DNA from: Pelosinus fermentans JBW45
GTDB lineage: Bacteria > Bacillota > Negativicutes > DSM-13327
Reading direction: 5' to 3'
Assembly (NCBI RefSeq): GCF_000271665.2
Contig: NZ_CP010978.1
Coordinates: 3,998,501 to 4,062,500 of the forward strand
DNA: 64,000 nucleotides
Each line of letters begins with the position of its first letter. Position 1 is the stretch's first letter. The notes beneath the pieces were generated by a model that saw nothing but the letters and a program-made list of their open reading frames with translations, was not told where the DNA came from and made no database searches. The translations under genes were made by a program, and so were the position numbers. Below, in pieces: positions 16,252 to 27,500 of this stretch.

Positions 16252-17989
16252 ATTAATAGCACGAATCATTAAGTGGTCCGGTCAGCGCAAAAAGCGCCTG
16301 TACCTCGGTTTTCTATATTCCTTCCTTAATGCGATGTTTACAGCGATGCCGATTATGGGCGCCGCATACGGACTGAATCTCATCATCGAAGACATGAACG
16401 GCCGCACCACGCTGACAATGGACTGGGTATTCTATATGTTAGGCTTTATGATCTTTACGATAGCAGGCAGGTTTTTATTTGCTTATCTGCGTGCTTCCGC
16501 GCAGGAGAGTATCGGCTATGAAGTAACAGCGGAACAAAGAATCGTGATTGGCACCATCTTAAAACGGGTTTCACTAGGCTTCTTCAGTAAAAAAAGTGCC
16601 GGAGAGATCGCCACGGCCGTAACAACAGATTTGTCATTTATTGAGATGTTCGGAATGAAGATGATAGATGTTGTCATAAATGGCTATATCAGTGCATTAA
16701 CAATGGTGCTTTGTCTGGCTTTTTATAATGTGTGGGTTGCGCTGATCGCAGTGGCAGGCATACTGCTGTCTGCCGTGTTCTTAAAATTGCTGGGTAACAA
16801 GAGCAACGAGAATGCACCGGTGCAGCAAAGGGCAAAAGATAGTATGGTTGCCGCTACAATTGAGTATGTCAGAGGAATGCCTGTGGTTAAATCGTTTAAG
16901 CAGGATGGCGTTGCCAAAGAAGGCGTTAGCAAGGCTTATCGGATGAGTAAGGATATTAATGTCAAAACTGAAAAGAATTATGTTCCTTACAACTGCCTCC
17001 ATTTATTTGCGCTTAAAGCAGCATCAGTCGGAATTGTTCTTGCCTCGGCACTACTGGCGGCCAATGGAGCTATGGATATCCCGACCATGCTGATGATGGC
17101 AATCTTCTCTTTCATCATTTTTGGGCATGTAGAGCAGCTAAATAACGCAGCTCATGTATTGAAAATCATTGATGCCACATTAGACAAATTAGCCGGCATA
17201 GAAAACGCGGAATTTATTGATAAAGACAGTAAGGATGTGGAATTATCCACATATGATATTCAGTTTCAGGATGTCACCTTTGCCTATGAAAAACGGACTG
17301 TATTAAAGAATGTCTCATTCACCATCCCGGAGAACACGACTACAGCAATTATTGGCCCCTCGGGAAGCGGCAAGTCAACAATATGCAGTTTGATTGCCCG
17401 CTTCTATGATGCTGATAAAGGAAGTGTATCCGTAGGCGGTGTGGCTGTAAAAGCGATGACGTGTGACAGCCTGCTTAAAAATATCAGTATGGTATTTCAA
17501 AAGGTATATTTGTTTCATGATACAGTGTTGAATAATATCCGGTTCGGAAAACCCGAGGCTACCTTTGAAGAAGTTGTCGCAACAGCAAAGAAAGCCTGCT
17601 GCCACGACTTCATTATGAATCTGCCTAATGGTTATGAAACAGTAATCGGCGATGGTGGTTCCACGCTTTCCGGAGGGGAAAAACAGCGCATCTCTATCGC
17701 CAGGGCCATGCTGAAAAATGCGCCAATTGTTATCCTGGATGAGGCCACCGCCAGCGTTGATCCGGAAAACGAGCATACCATTCAAAAAGCGATCAGTGCT
17801 TTGGTACATGGGAAAACGATGATCATCATTGCCCACCGGTTGGCCACTATCCAGAACGCTGATCAGATACTGGTAGTCGATGATGGCCGCATCGCACAGC
17901 GAGGAACCCATGAGAATCTCATAAAACAGGAGGGCGTGTATAAGAGATTCTTAGCTATACGAAAAACAGCGGAAGGCTGGAGCATTTGA
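16244..17989 (+). CDS. ABC transporter ATP-binding/permease, YbtQ-like
   Basis: A 581-residue half-transporter, partner of the preceding gene. The six-helix domain spans about residues 15-310. The nucleotide-binding domain has GPSGSGKST, the signature LSGGEKQR, VILDEATASVDPE and IIIAHRLAT, so both ATP sites of the heterodimer look intact. Its ATG lies eight bases inside the end of the first gene, directly after GAAGAGGTG, showing tight coupling. It would sit in the inner membrane and move the island's product in or out. Confidence 0.86.
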   Translation: MLRLIARIIKWSGQRKKRLYLGFLYSFLNAMFTAMPIMGAAYGLNLIIEDMNGRTTLTMDWVFYMLGFMIFTIAGRFLFAYLRASAQESIGYEVTAEQRIVIGTILKRVSLGFFSKKSAGEIATAVTTDLSFIEMFGMKMIDVVINGYISALTMVLCLAFYNVWVALIAVAGILLSAVFLKLLGNKSNENAPVQQRAKDSMVAATIEYVRGMPVVKSFKQDGVAKEGVSKAYRMSKDINVKTEKNYVPYNCLHLFALKAASVGIVLASALLAANGAMDIPTMLMMAIFSFIIFGHVEQLNNAAHVLKIIDATLDKLAGIENAEFIDKDSKDVELSTYDIQFQDVTFAYEKRTVLKNVSFTIPENTTTAIIGPSGSGKSTICSLIARFYDADKGSVSVGGVAVKAMTCDSLLKNISMVFQKVYLFHDTVLNNIRFGKPEATFEEVVATAKKACCHDFIMNLPNGYETVIGDGGSTLSGGEKQRISIARAMLKNAPIVILDEATASVDPENEHTIQKAISALVHGKTMIIIAHRLATIQNADQILVVDDGRIAQRGTHENLIKQEGVYKRFLAIRKTAEGWSI

Positions 17990-18020
17990 GGATATTCAGG
18001 CTGGTTGTGTCTCTCTCCCC

Positions 18021-18072
18021 AAAATGAAGGGGCCGTGTTGAAACGTAAAGTTTCAGTACGGCCCCTTCATTT
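18021..18072 (+). terminator. Terminator of the ABC transporter pair
   Basis: AAAATGAAGGGGCCGT pairs with ACGGCCCCTTCATTT, extended by TTGAAAC with GTTTCAG near the loop. The weak T-run suggests it may act in both directions. Confidence 0.75.
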
Positions 18073-18075
18073 ATG

Positions 18076-18140
18076 GCAATGCCAGTCACGGCAGCCGGTT
18101 TGGCTTTATCAATGAAAGAAAAGAATGGGTGGTTATTATT
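18076..18140 (-). pseudogene. Fragment of a second MATE transporter gene
   Basis: Read on the minus strand the bases encode FFSFIDKAKPAAVTGIA, which aligns with FFPSIDKGKPAAMIGIT of the intact MATE protein next door. The DNA is also alike: CAGCCGGTTTGGCTTTATCAA here, GCGGCCGGTTTGCCTTTATC there. Only about 20 codons remain, between the ABC terminator and the intact MATE gene. It is a relic of a duplicated or replaced exporter gene. Confidence 0.65.
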
Positions 18141-18183
18141 TATGAAGTTTCCGGTCGGTGATTAAATCCTTACTTTACTGTCA

Positions 18184-19572
18184 CTAAGCACTTAAAGTGG
18201 TTGGTTCATCTTTTGCTCTGAGTCTCGTGAATTCTCTTTTCACCATGATCGCGGTCCATAACACAATAACTGCATCTATCGCCAGCGATCCCCAATAAAT
18301 GCCGGAAACACCGATCCTTTGCGGTAAAATCAGCATGACCGGTATGTAGAAAATCAGTTGTCTGGTAATACCGATCATGGCGGCCGGTTTGCCTTTATCA
18401 ATAGAAGGGAAGAATGTCATGGCCATAAAAACTGCTGACAATAATGGGATAACCGCCATATAAATCCAGAAACACATCAGCTGAGTTCCGGTAAATAATT
18501 GACCAGGCAGCATCAGACCCAAAACAAATTCAGGAGCAACCATGGAAATAATCCAGAAAGGCACCGTCAATAACACAGAAGCAACAGTAAATATCTTATA
18601 GGAACTGATGACGCGCTCATATTGCCCAGCACCATAGTTTATGCCGACGACCGGCTGCATCGCCCGCATTAAGCCAATGATTGGCATAAGCAAAAAAGTG
18701 AATACCCGGTAGACTACGCCATAAAAGGCAATATCAGACACCGTACCATATTTGGCAAGTACATTAAACACAACCACCCCTTGCACCAGAGTCATCACAA
18801 TCATAATAAGTGTAGACGCTCCCAGACTAAGAATGGATTTTATCAAGGATGCGTCCCGACACAGGGAAAAAGTCTTTGTTTTAAATGAAGCAAAACCCTG
18901 ACTAAAATAAATCCAGCCAAGCAATGTGTAAATCAACATACCAATGTTCGTGGCCCACGCGGAACCCTCTACGCCTAAATCAAGAACCACAACAAACAGA
19001 TAGTTCGCCAAAACATCCACAATCAGACCGATGCCCATCATGACTGCTGCCGACTTCATTTTTCCCTCGGCTCTGACAATCATGTTGGCCGCCAGGCCAT
19101 AGATCCAGAAAAATGCACCCATGACTGTAATCCTAAAATAGATATCGCCCAGCAGTAACACTTCCCCTGCTCCGCCCATCATCTTTACTAATTCCATGGA
19201 AAAAGCCAGCCCTAATACCATATACACAGCAGTTACAATCAGCGAAAGAACATTGACATTGCCGAGCAACCGTTCCTGGGTATTTTTGTCCTGACGGCCA
19301 ATGGCAATACTTAATACGGCACCGGCGCCAACGCCGATCAGCGAACCCAGGCCTATGCTGATTTGTGTTAAAGGATAGGCCACGGAAACTCCTGCTAAAG
19401 CGGTCTCGCCTACGAAACGGCCAACAAAAACAGCCGAAATGACGGTGTTTAAGCCATAGAGAACCATGGCAATGATGGCGGGCCATGATAGTCCAGCCAT
19501 AACCTTCCATAGATTCTCATTTAAAATAAAATACCTTTGCTTTTCTTTTTCATCTACGATTGTCTGACTCAA
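18184..19572 (-). CDS. MATE family efflux transporter
   Basis: A 462-residue multidrug and toxin extrusion protein with twelve predicted helices in two six-helix halves. It begins after GGAGG with a TTG start (19572). Recognisable parts are WPAIIAMVLYGLNTVISAVFVG in the first helix region and QPVVGINYGAGQ in the centre. MATE pumps expel organic molecules with Na+ or H+ entry. Its place between the YbtPQ-like genes and the synthetase operon makes it the best candidate for secretion of the metallophore across the inner membrane (inference). Confidence 0.86.
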   Translation of the reverse strand: MSQTIVDEKEKQRYFILNENLWKVMAGLSWPAIIAMVLYGLNTVISAVFVGRFVGETALAGVSVAYPLTQISIGLGSLIGVGAGAVLSIAIGRQDKNTQERLLGNVNVLSLIVTAVYMVLGLAFSMELVKMMGGAGEVLLLGDIYFRITVMGAFFWIYGLAANMIVRAEGKMKSAAVMMGIGLIVDVLANYLFVVVLDLGVEGSAWATNIGMLIYTLLGWIYFSQGFASFKTKTFSLCRDASLIKSILSLGASTLIMIVMTLVQGVVVFNVLAKYGTVSDIAFYGVVYRVFTFLLMPIIGLMRAMQPVVGINYGAGQYERVISSYKIFTVASVLLTVPFWIISMVAPEFVLGLMLPGQLFTGTQLMCFWIYMAVIPLLSAVFMAMTFFPSIDKGKPAAMIGITRQLIFYIPVMLILPQRIGVSGIYWGSLAIDAVIVLWTAIMVKREFTRLRAKDEPTTLSA

Positions 19573-19969
19573 ATAGAAAACCTCCTAACTCTTCACATAG
19601 TTTTTTTATATTGTTGCCAATGATGATTGATGAACCGACACGTCCAGCATTACACTCTTTCTGCGCCCAGACGCATATTATGAGATGTTCCCCGTCTTTT
19701 CCTGCCCGGCCCCGGGCAGCGTTTTGCTACCCTAAAACGGATTTCTTACTGTTTGTCAATTTTGCTGCTAATGCCTAACCGATCCGGGGACAGTGGCGCT
19801 ACGCGAGTAAATTAGACATTCCATTTTTTCGTAGACAGATTGCCAGTCACAAAACAGCTAAATCGACCGGTTTTCTCTTACCAAAGCCGGGAAAAATGAT
19901 GGTTTTACACAATACCAGCGTTAACAAAATGCTTTTGCAAAATCCGAATACCGGTAACCGCTTTCTCCC
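19573..19969. other. Intergenic region, no gene recognised
   Basis: About 400 bases between the MATE and serine acetyltransferase genes. It holds the MATE ribosome binding site and probably its promoter. A phrase reading QIASHK near 19840 faintly recalls the AraC relic at 44540 but is too weak to call. No clear RNA or terminator is seen. Confidence 0.4.
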
Positions 19970-20584
19970 TTATACTCTTTCCTCTACGCCAATCAAATCC
20001 CTCTCACTCTGTTCCTGCTGAATGTTGATTCTGCGATAATGCGCCATGGGAAGGGGAAGATCGGTCTTTCTCTCGTGTACTTTTACAATGCGCGGCGGTG
20101 AACCAACCACCGTGCAGTCACATGGCACATCCCGGTTTACAATGACCGTCTTGGCACCGATTTTACTTCTGCTGCCTACGGTTACCGGTCCCATGACGCT
20201 GGCTCCGTGACCGATATAAACACCATCCCCGATGGTCGGATGCCTTTTTCCCTTCTCTTTTCCTGTCCCCCCCAGCGTAACGCCGTGGAACAGAGTACAA
20301 TTCCTGCCAATCTCCACTGTTTCACCGATCACCACGCCACTACCATGATCACAGAAAAAACCCGGCTTAATTTTAGCCCCCGGATGAATTTCAATCCCGG
20401 TCAAAAAACGTAGTATTTGAGAAAAGAAGCGGGGTAGAAACGGTATTCCCATACGGTAAAGCGGCCATATTAAATATCGGTGAGCGATCATCGCATGAAA
20501 GGATGGATACAGTAAAAACTCCACATTTTTGCAAGCCGGATCATTCCGATAAATGGCTTTAATATCCTCAAACAAAGCAAACAT
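19970..20584 (-). CDS. cysE: Serine O-acetyltransferase
   Basis: A 204-residue EpsC/CysE-type acetyltransferase that makes O-acetylserine, the direct precursor of cysteine. A short N-terminal helical part (FALFEDIKAIYRNDPAC) precedes the left-handed beta-helix with IHPGAKI, FCDHGSGVVIGE (catalytic Asp/His), LFHGVTLGGTGKEKGKRHP and IGHGASVMG. The length is typical of the short Gram-positive form. It lies downstream of the synthetase operon, whose three adenylation domains all select cysteine, so it probably boosts cysteine supply during synthesis (inference). No cysK partner is seen. Confidence 0.9.
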   Translation of the reverse strand: MFALFEDIKAIYRNDPACKNVEFLLYPSFHAMIAHRYLIWPLYRMGIPFLPRFFSQILRFLTGIEIHPGAKIKPGFFCDHGSGVVIGETVEIGRNCTLFHGVTLGGTGKEKGKRHPTIGDGVYIGHGASVMGPVTVGSRSKIGAKTVIVNRDVPCDCTVVGSPPRIVKVHERKTDLPLPMAHYRRINIQQEQSERDLIGVEERV

Positions 20585-20640
20585 TTCGCTCTCCCACCTT
20601 TATTTATGCAAGTAATCTCTCGCTGTCATGAATATGGTAC

Positions 20641-20723
20641 TTAATGTCGATTAAAACGGGTATTGTTGTAGTAATGATAAAAACCAACAAACTCTTTTAA
20701 CACCTCCCTTTCATAACAACTCC
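20641..20723 (-). pseudogene. Possible IS3-type transposase C-terminal remnant
   Basis: The minus strand reads YEREVLKEFVGFYHYYNNTR followed by FNRH and a stop. The FYxYYNNTRFxR pattern resembles the end of IS3-group transposases (a YNNxR motif near the C-terminus), but only about 25 codons exist and the usual SPVEYR tail is absent. No inverted repeats or target duplications are visible. It lies in the 243-base gap between the type II thioesterase and cysE. Treat as a hint only. Confidence 0.3.
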
Positions 20724-20827
20724 TGGAGACAGTCGAGCATGAATCAAATCTAAAATAATTAACACCATTGCAAGGTAAGTGGAATGACGTAAAAACATCT
20801 GCCATGCCATAGAATGTTATCGTTCGC

Positions 20828-21595
20828 TCAGGCTTCCCTCACGTTATAATCAGCCTGCGAAACTGCCCTGATCAGTTCTGAGAGGTACTCTTCGCCCAAA
20901 TTCTGCACAAAGAAATGATTGCCGTCGAATTCTTTGATTGCAAATGCCCCATCCGTTACTTGCTGCCAATGCTGCATGACGGCTGCGTTGGCTTCGTGAT
21001 CGTGCTTTCCCGCATGAGCAATGATCGGAATGCTGAGTTTTTGGCCCTGGTAATTGTAACTTTCGTGAAGCTTGTAATCGCTTCTGATCATTGGCAGTAA
21101 AAACTGAATAATTTCCCTGTTCTCCAGAATTTCCCGGGGAGTTCCGTTCAGTCTCTTCAATTCCCATATAAGAGTCTCATCGCTCATATGACTTTTGAAC
21201 AACGACAGATCGGGGCGATGGGGCGCATGACGTCCGGCGACAATAAGCTTTTCAGGCTGAACCCCGTATTTTCCCTGAAGCTGATAGGCTGCTTCAAAGG
21301 CGATCATTGCTCCCATACTGTGTCCGAAAAAATAAAAGGGACGGTTGTCGATTACAGTTATCAAACTGGAAATCATTTGTTCAATTAAGCAGTCAAAATT
21401 CTCCAGACATGATTCGGATATTCGTGCCCCTCTGCCCGGAAGCTCTACGGGGATAAATTCAACCGGCAGGCGGGATACCGCCCAATGTTTGAATATGGAG
21501 GAACTGCCGCCGGCATAGTGAAAGCAGAAAACCCTGTTTGTTTTTTTGATATCCCGGTTACGAGCAAAGGGAAACCAGTTGTTTGTAATTTTCAT
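20828..21595 (-). CDS. Type II thioesterase (GrsT/YbtT-like)
   Basis: A 255-residue alpha/beta-hydrolase that removes wrong or stalled acyl groups from carrier domains. It shows FCFHYAGGSSSIF near residue 24, ELPGRGAR, nucleophile Ser in FFGHSMGA, an Asp in AGKHDHEA and the His in GNHFF, completing the triad. Yersiniabactin clusters carry the equivalent YbtT. Its ATG overlaps the stop of the upstream megasynthase gene (four bases), so it belongs to the same operon. Confidence 0.92.
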   Translation of the reverse strand: MKITNNWFPFARNRDIKKTNRVFCFHYAGGSSSIFKHWAVSRLPVEFIPVELPGRGARISESCLENFDCLIEQMISSLITVIDNRPFYFFGHSMGAMIAFEAAYQLQGKYGVQPEKLIVAGRHAPHRPDLSLFKSHMSDETLIWELKRLNGTPREILENREIIQFLLPMIRSDYKLHESYNYQGQKLSIPIIAHAGKHDHEANAAVMQHWQQVTDGAFAIKEFDGNHFFVQNLGEEYLSELIRAVSQADYNVREA

Positions 21596-24500
21596 ACATC
21601 AGAACTCCTCACAGTAAATACTTTGTTCCAGTCTTCCTCGGCTATCAGACGCTCAATCAGACTTCTATATGCGGCGAACATGCCTTCTATCACCGAATCC
21701 TCAAAAGCCTCTTCTACAAAATCCCAGATTAGCGACAGCGAACCGTTCCGTTCATAGGCCTGATGATCAATTGCGACCTGTGGCGTCTGGCTTATTGCGT
21801 ATACTTCCTTCATATCCGGCAGAAAGATCTGTTCAGCGGTTTCAGAGGATTCTCCAAACAGCAGACTCGTAAAAACAACCGGCATCACTGCCTTACCCGG
21901 CGAATCTTTGGCAAGCCTGCGTAAAAGATCGAGTCCGTTGTGCGTGCGGTACTCGACTGCTTTCCATAACTGATTCTGTATGTCCCCCGTCTCCTGGACA
22001 AATGAACTCCCGCTGTTGTAAAAAAAAGCTATCAGGGTGATATTCGTGAAATCACCGAGAATTCGCGGCACGTCTTTATTCAGCGGCAGACGATTGAATA
22101 ACGTGAGATTCAAGGTGATGTCTTTCCGGCTGCTCCAGCAGGAGAGCACTTTCATGTAAGCCGTGCAGATAACCGCAGAAGGCGTAAAACGGTATTTTTT
22201 TATCCTTTCACCAAGGGTACGCGAATCTTCTGAGGACAAAACAAACTGCAGTCTGCGGAAACGAGGTTGGACTATTTCATCAAAATTTTTCTTTAGGGGA
22301 AGTTCCGGAGCGGGCGGAATGTTGTGTAGTCGTTCTTCCCAGTAAAGCCCTGCTTCCTTATGGTAACTTTTTGCTTTCAGCCAGTTCTCTTCCTGGTTAA
22401 TATATTCTCGGAAAGTAAAATCAGGCTGCGTAACAGCTTTTCCGTAATAGGCCCTGAATATTTCCCGGAACATCATCTCGGCGCTCCAGCCGTCCACGAT
22501 CAGACAATCGAAACTGAAGTGAAGTCTCGAAATGTTGTCGTCCAGTTGACTGATCTGAACATGAAACATCGGCCACTTGCCAAGTTCATAGCGGTGATGT
22601 GACCATTCGCTCCGGATTTCTTCGAGTTTTCGTTTGTCATCAATGTGATGCACCGGAATTTTAAAACGAGGGTTCCCCTGCAATACCTGCTGCGTACCGT
22701 TGTCATAAATGACGGTTCTCAGCATTTCGTGTTTTCTGATCACTTCATTTACGGCATTCTCAAGCTGTACCGGATTGATGCTGCTGCATTCGAACTCTGC
22801 ATAATAATGGGCGCTGGTATTGCCCAGTTGATAGTCCGGCGAACGTCCTAAAACATATGCCAGCTGAATGGGCGTCAGCCGGAACGCCCGGTTGACCTGC
22901 AAAGAAAAGTCGCTGCCGGTTTGTCCCGGAGTTTCCCGGAGATACCGGATCAAACCTTCTTTATTTGCCTTCAGTTCCGCCTGTATCTCCTGCGTCATGG
23001 TACCCGCGGGAGCTTTGAATTTCAGCCGGTCGCCTTCCAGCCGCAAATGAATCTCCTGCGCACGGCACTTCTCTGTGAGCATCTCCATTTCCCGAAAATT
23101 GTCCGTCGCTGAGGCCGAAAGATCTGCTATCATCTTGGCTTTTTCCCGCCTGAAATCGATTTTGCCGGCAGCCATGGAATGCAGATAATAATGCTGTGCA
23201 GTTAAATCGAACAAAACATGTTTTTTTTCAAACTCATAGGCACCGACTTGCCGGCAGCCTATGTCGAAAAGTCCAGCATGAGTTTCAAGCAGCTGACAAA
23301 TTAAGCCGGTTTCGATGAAACACAGCTTCAGCGAATTTCTTTCATGAATCGGATAAACAACATTGAGGTCGCCGACAAAATGTATGAGAAAAGCGGCATT
23401 TTTTAGCCCGCCGCAGCCTGATGCCGGACTACCAGGTGACAGCATTTCATGCCGGTGCAGTTGAACCAGTGAGTGTTCTCTGACATCAAGATAATAGCTG
23501 CCTTCTGCTATACCTTCAATGCCGTTTTTGAATACCGACAGATAAATCTGGACGGGATATATCCCTCCGGCTGATCCGTAATTAAATTTTTTGTCTTTAT
23601 GTGCAGTTTCTTGCAGGCAAAGCGCAAGAAACTGTTTAAAGGAAATCTGATCGATCTGAGCCGGCAGAAACTCCTGATCGCTTTTGTGCCAAAAGCAATG
23701 ATCCTTTTTGAGGCTCAGCTCATCAAATTCCAGCGGAATTCTTTCGTTTGCCAGCAGCTCACTTCGCTGAGCGCTTATCGCTTTCCGGAAATATTCCCGT
23801 TCGTCGGGATTCGTAATAGGTTCGATCTTGCTGAGGTATTTAATCTGCTCCTGTGAAAACATGCAAAACCTGGCATCCGGTACGAGCTGTTTTGCGTTTT
23901 TATCTGCCAAACCGATATTTTTCTGCCTGTAAAAATCAATCAAATCGGATACTGACCGGTATCTCACCATTTCGCCGACAGAAGGTCTGTCGGCATAAAC
24001 AGTTTCCAGGTGATTGGCAAGCCTGATAATGTCGACGGATGAAACGCCCATATCGCCGAAATTATCTGCGGGTTTTAATTCCGGCAGATTTAGTATTTCA
24101 CGAACCGTCTGCAGAACCGGATGATATTCTGCTATGCCGTAATAAGCGGACGAAGTAGCTTGTTTGGTCAGATCGCCTAAGTTTTCAAGAAGCTTTTGCC
24201 GGTCAACCTTACCGTTAAAAGTCATCGGAAAGTCTTTAACAGCAATGATTCTTTCCGGGATAAAATAACTGGGCAGATAGGCTTTAAGACTGTTTTTCAG
24301 ATCCGACTCAGAAAATGACGCCGGATCTCCTTTAACATAGGCGATCAGTTTTTTGCTCTCCATCCGGTCGCCAACAGGCAAAATAACAGGATCTCCAGTA
24401 ATGCCGCATTTTCCGAAAGCCGACTGAATTTCTCCGGCTTCTATCCGGTAACCGTTGATTTTAAACTGATTGTCTTGTCTGCCGAGAAACTCAATCACGC

Positions 24501-27500
24501 CGTTTTGCATATAGCGCCCGTAATCCCCTGTATCATACAGTCTTTGCTTTAAAGCTGCATGCTGGAAAAAGGCTTTATTGGTAAGTCCCGGTTCGTTCAG
24601 ATAGCCGTTAGCCAGTCCTTGCCCCGCGATATGCAGTTTCCCCTTTACCCAGTCAGGGCATGGTCTGCCGAATTCGTCAAGGATATGAAAAGACTGATTG
24701 GCAAGCGGATAGCCGTAAGGCACGGATCTCCATTCCGGCTCAATGCCGGTAACATGATAATAGTTTGACCAGATGGACGCCTCCGTCGCTCCCCCCATGG
24801 CAGTCAGTTGAGCGTTGGGTAATGCCTGTTTGATTTTGTCAAACAAGCCCAAAGGTATCCAGTCGCCCGACAGAATGATCTGTCTTATGCAGGTATCTTT
24901 TCCGGAATTTCCTCCACCGAGGAAATCTGCATAGATATCCATTAATGCCGGGACCGAATTCCACAGGGTTATATGATGTTCAAGCGCAAGTCTTCGCCAG
25001 CATTTGGGATCCATCCGCTCCGCTTCCGTAGGCAGAATCAGTGCTCCGCCTGCAGTCAATACTCCGAAAGTATCGTAGACCGAGAGATCAAAGCTTAGCG
25101 CAGACACCCCGAGAATACGGTCCGCCGCTGTCACGCCGAGGCGGCTGTTCACATCAATAATGGTATTCATTGCCGCGTGGTGGGAAATGCAGACTCCCTT
25201 CGGTGTGCCAGTTGAGCCCGATGTGTAAATGATATACGCCAGATCCGAGGGACTGATTTCAACCTCATGCCATACGCCATCTTTCCCCTCTAGCTCCAAG
25301 GAAATAAGCTGCTTTACTGCCTCTTCCCCTAAGCTCAGAGCGTGATCGACAAACAATATGGTTATTTCGGCTTTCCTGAGAATGTCCAGCGTCCGGCTGG
25401 CCGGCTGATCGCAGGAAAGGGGCACATAGGCGGCGCCGGCTTGAACGATACCGAGAACAACGGCTATTTGTTCAAAGGATTTACCCATTTGCAGCGCGAC
25501 CCTGTCGCCTTTTTTAACGCCCTGTTCCTGCAGCAATTGGGAAACCTGATTGGCCCGGGCAATAAGCTGTTGGTAACTGTATTGCTGATTATCGAACACA
25601 ACGGCTGTTTGATCGGCATCGGTAAAGGCTCTGTGCCGGATAATTTCATGCAGAAGAGTATCTTTAAATTCCCTTACCGTGCTATTCGCGTTCTCATGGG
25701 TTTGTCTCTGACGTTCAGTGCGCAGATCCACCACAGTTTCCGACCAGAAATTTTGCCCCCTGGCCGCTCTCATGACAAGCTCAACATACTTCTCGAACAT
25801 GGAATTGACCACATCCGGCTGAAAAACATCATCTAAAGCATCCCAAGAAAGGGTCACGCCGCCTTTTTCATTGTAAACCTGATGATCCAGCCAGACCTGA
25901 GGGGTAGATGATACCGACCATCCCATATTATCCAAAAACCCGCCCAATCCCGCGTTGTCATTCAGATTTTCCATACCAAGAGCACTTGTAAAAACCACGG
26001 GATACATTCGCTCCTGAGCGTCATCCCTTTTGTTCAGTTCTTTCACGAAATCAATCGCGGAATAATTGCTGTGTTCAATATCCGCCTGCATTTGTGACTG
26101 AATCGCGGCCGCGTTCAGGGCTGCGGCGATATTGTCCCGGCGAATTTCGACAAGCATTAACTGCGTAAAGTCGCCGATGATCTGATTGATCTGAGGATGG
26201 ACATCTTCCCTGTCAAAGACGGTCAGCATAAGGGCAAAATGGCTGCCTGCCCCCCATGCCGAAAGAATTTCCACATAAAGGCTGAGTAGTGCGGCTGATG
26301 GTGTCAGGTTTTGCCCGGCTGCCGCCTGAACGAAACTGAGCCAGGTTTCGCGGTCAAGCAGTTTTTTCCGTCTGACAAATTTCCTTTTGACCGCTTGTCC
26401 CCCAGACAAATTTACGGGAAATTCCGGAGCTGCCGGAAATCCTTCTGCCCTGTCCAGCCAGTACTTCTTATCTAATTCGTACTGCCTGCCTTTCTTGCGT
26501 TCGAAAGTATAGCTCAGATAATCTTTGTATGAAACTTCCAGAACAGGCAACCGTCCGCCTGAGTAAAGGCAGGCCAAGTCTTTCCAGAAAATAAAGAGAC
26601 TCAGGGCATCGGCAATCATGAAATCGATACCAAAATGAATACGCCATTGGCCCTCATTCATTTCGGTCAGACGAATATCAAACATCGGTGTACCAAGCGG
26701 AATCACTTGTGTGGAAATCTCTCCTCTCACTACTTCGAGATGCGTCTGCAGATCCGGAACCGCTTCCCGGTGATAAACGGTCAGCGGCGGCTTGATCTCC
26801 GGCATGATTTGTTGTGTTCCATCCACAGAGATAATGTTTCTCAGCATTTCGTGCCGCTGCAGCAGAGCATGCAAAGCCTGCTCAAACCTGGCAGGATCAA
26901 GTTCGTTCGCGTCGATTTCAAAACTCGCATAGCACCCAACCCCACCCCATTCCAGCTCGGCATTTCTTCCCGCCCAATAGGCATACTGAACTTCGTTCAG
27001 CGGAAATGGTTCATAGCTTTTGTCCGGATAGGAATGGAATGGTATTTTCTCCTCAAAACCCGTTTCCTGATTTCTCATTTTTTCACAAATTATTTCTGTC
27101 CATTTGTTGATAGTGCAGTTACTTAGAAAGATTCCCGGATTCAGGGGAACCGCCAGATCGCTTTTCCATGACGCCACCAGCCTTGTGGTGACAATAGAGT
27201 TCAGGCCGTATAACAGCAGGTTTTGATCATCCAGCAGCTCGTCTTCTGCCGTTTTCAGTTCACGAATCAGCGCTGCACGGATATATTTCTTCACTTCATC
27301 CGGGTTTGAAAATGCTTGCCCGGACAGAGGATCGCCGGGGAAGACAGATAGATCTAAACCGCCCGGTGAATCCACCTGGTCGTGTTGCGTAAGGAACCAA
27401 TGTTCTCCGTTTAATCCTGCAAGCCCGAAATGTTTTTCGCTAAACCGATAGTTCGGTATGGCGACTTTTTTGCAACCCGCTTCCGCATAGTATTTCTTCC

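Noticed and set aside
19800-19900. Second AraC relic near 19840 (QIASHK)
   Set aside because: Only six residues recall the relic at 44540; the rest does not align.
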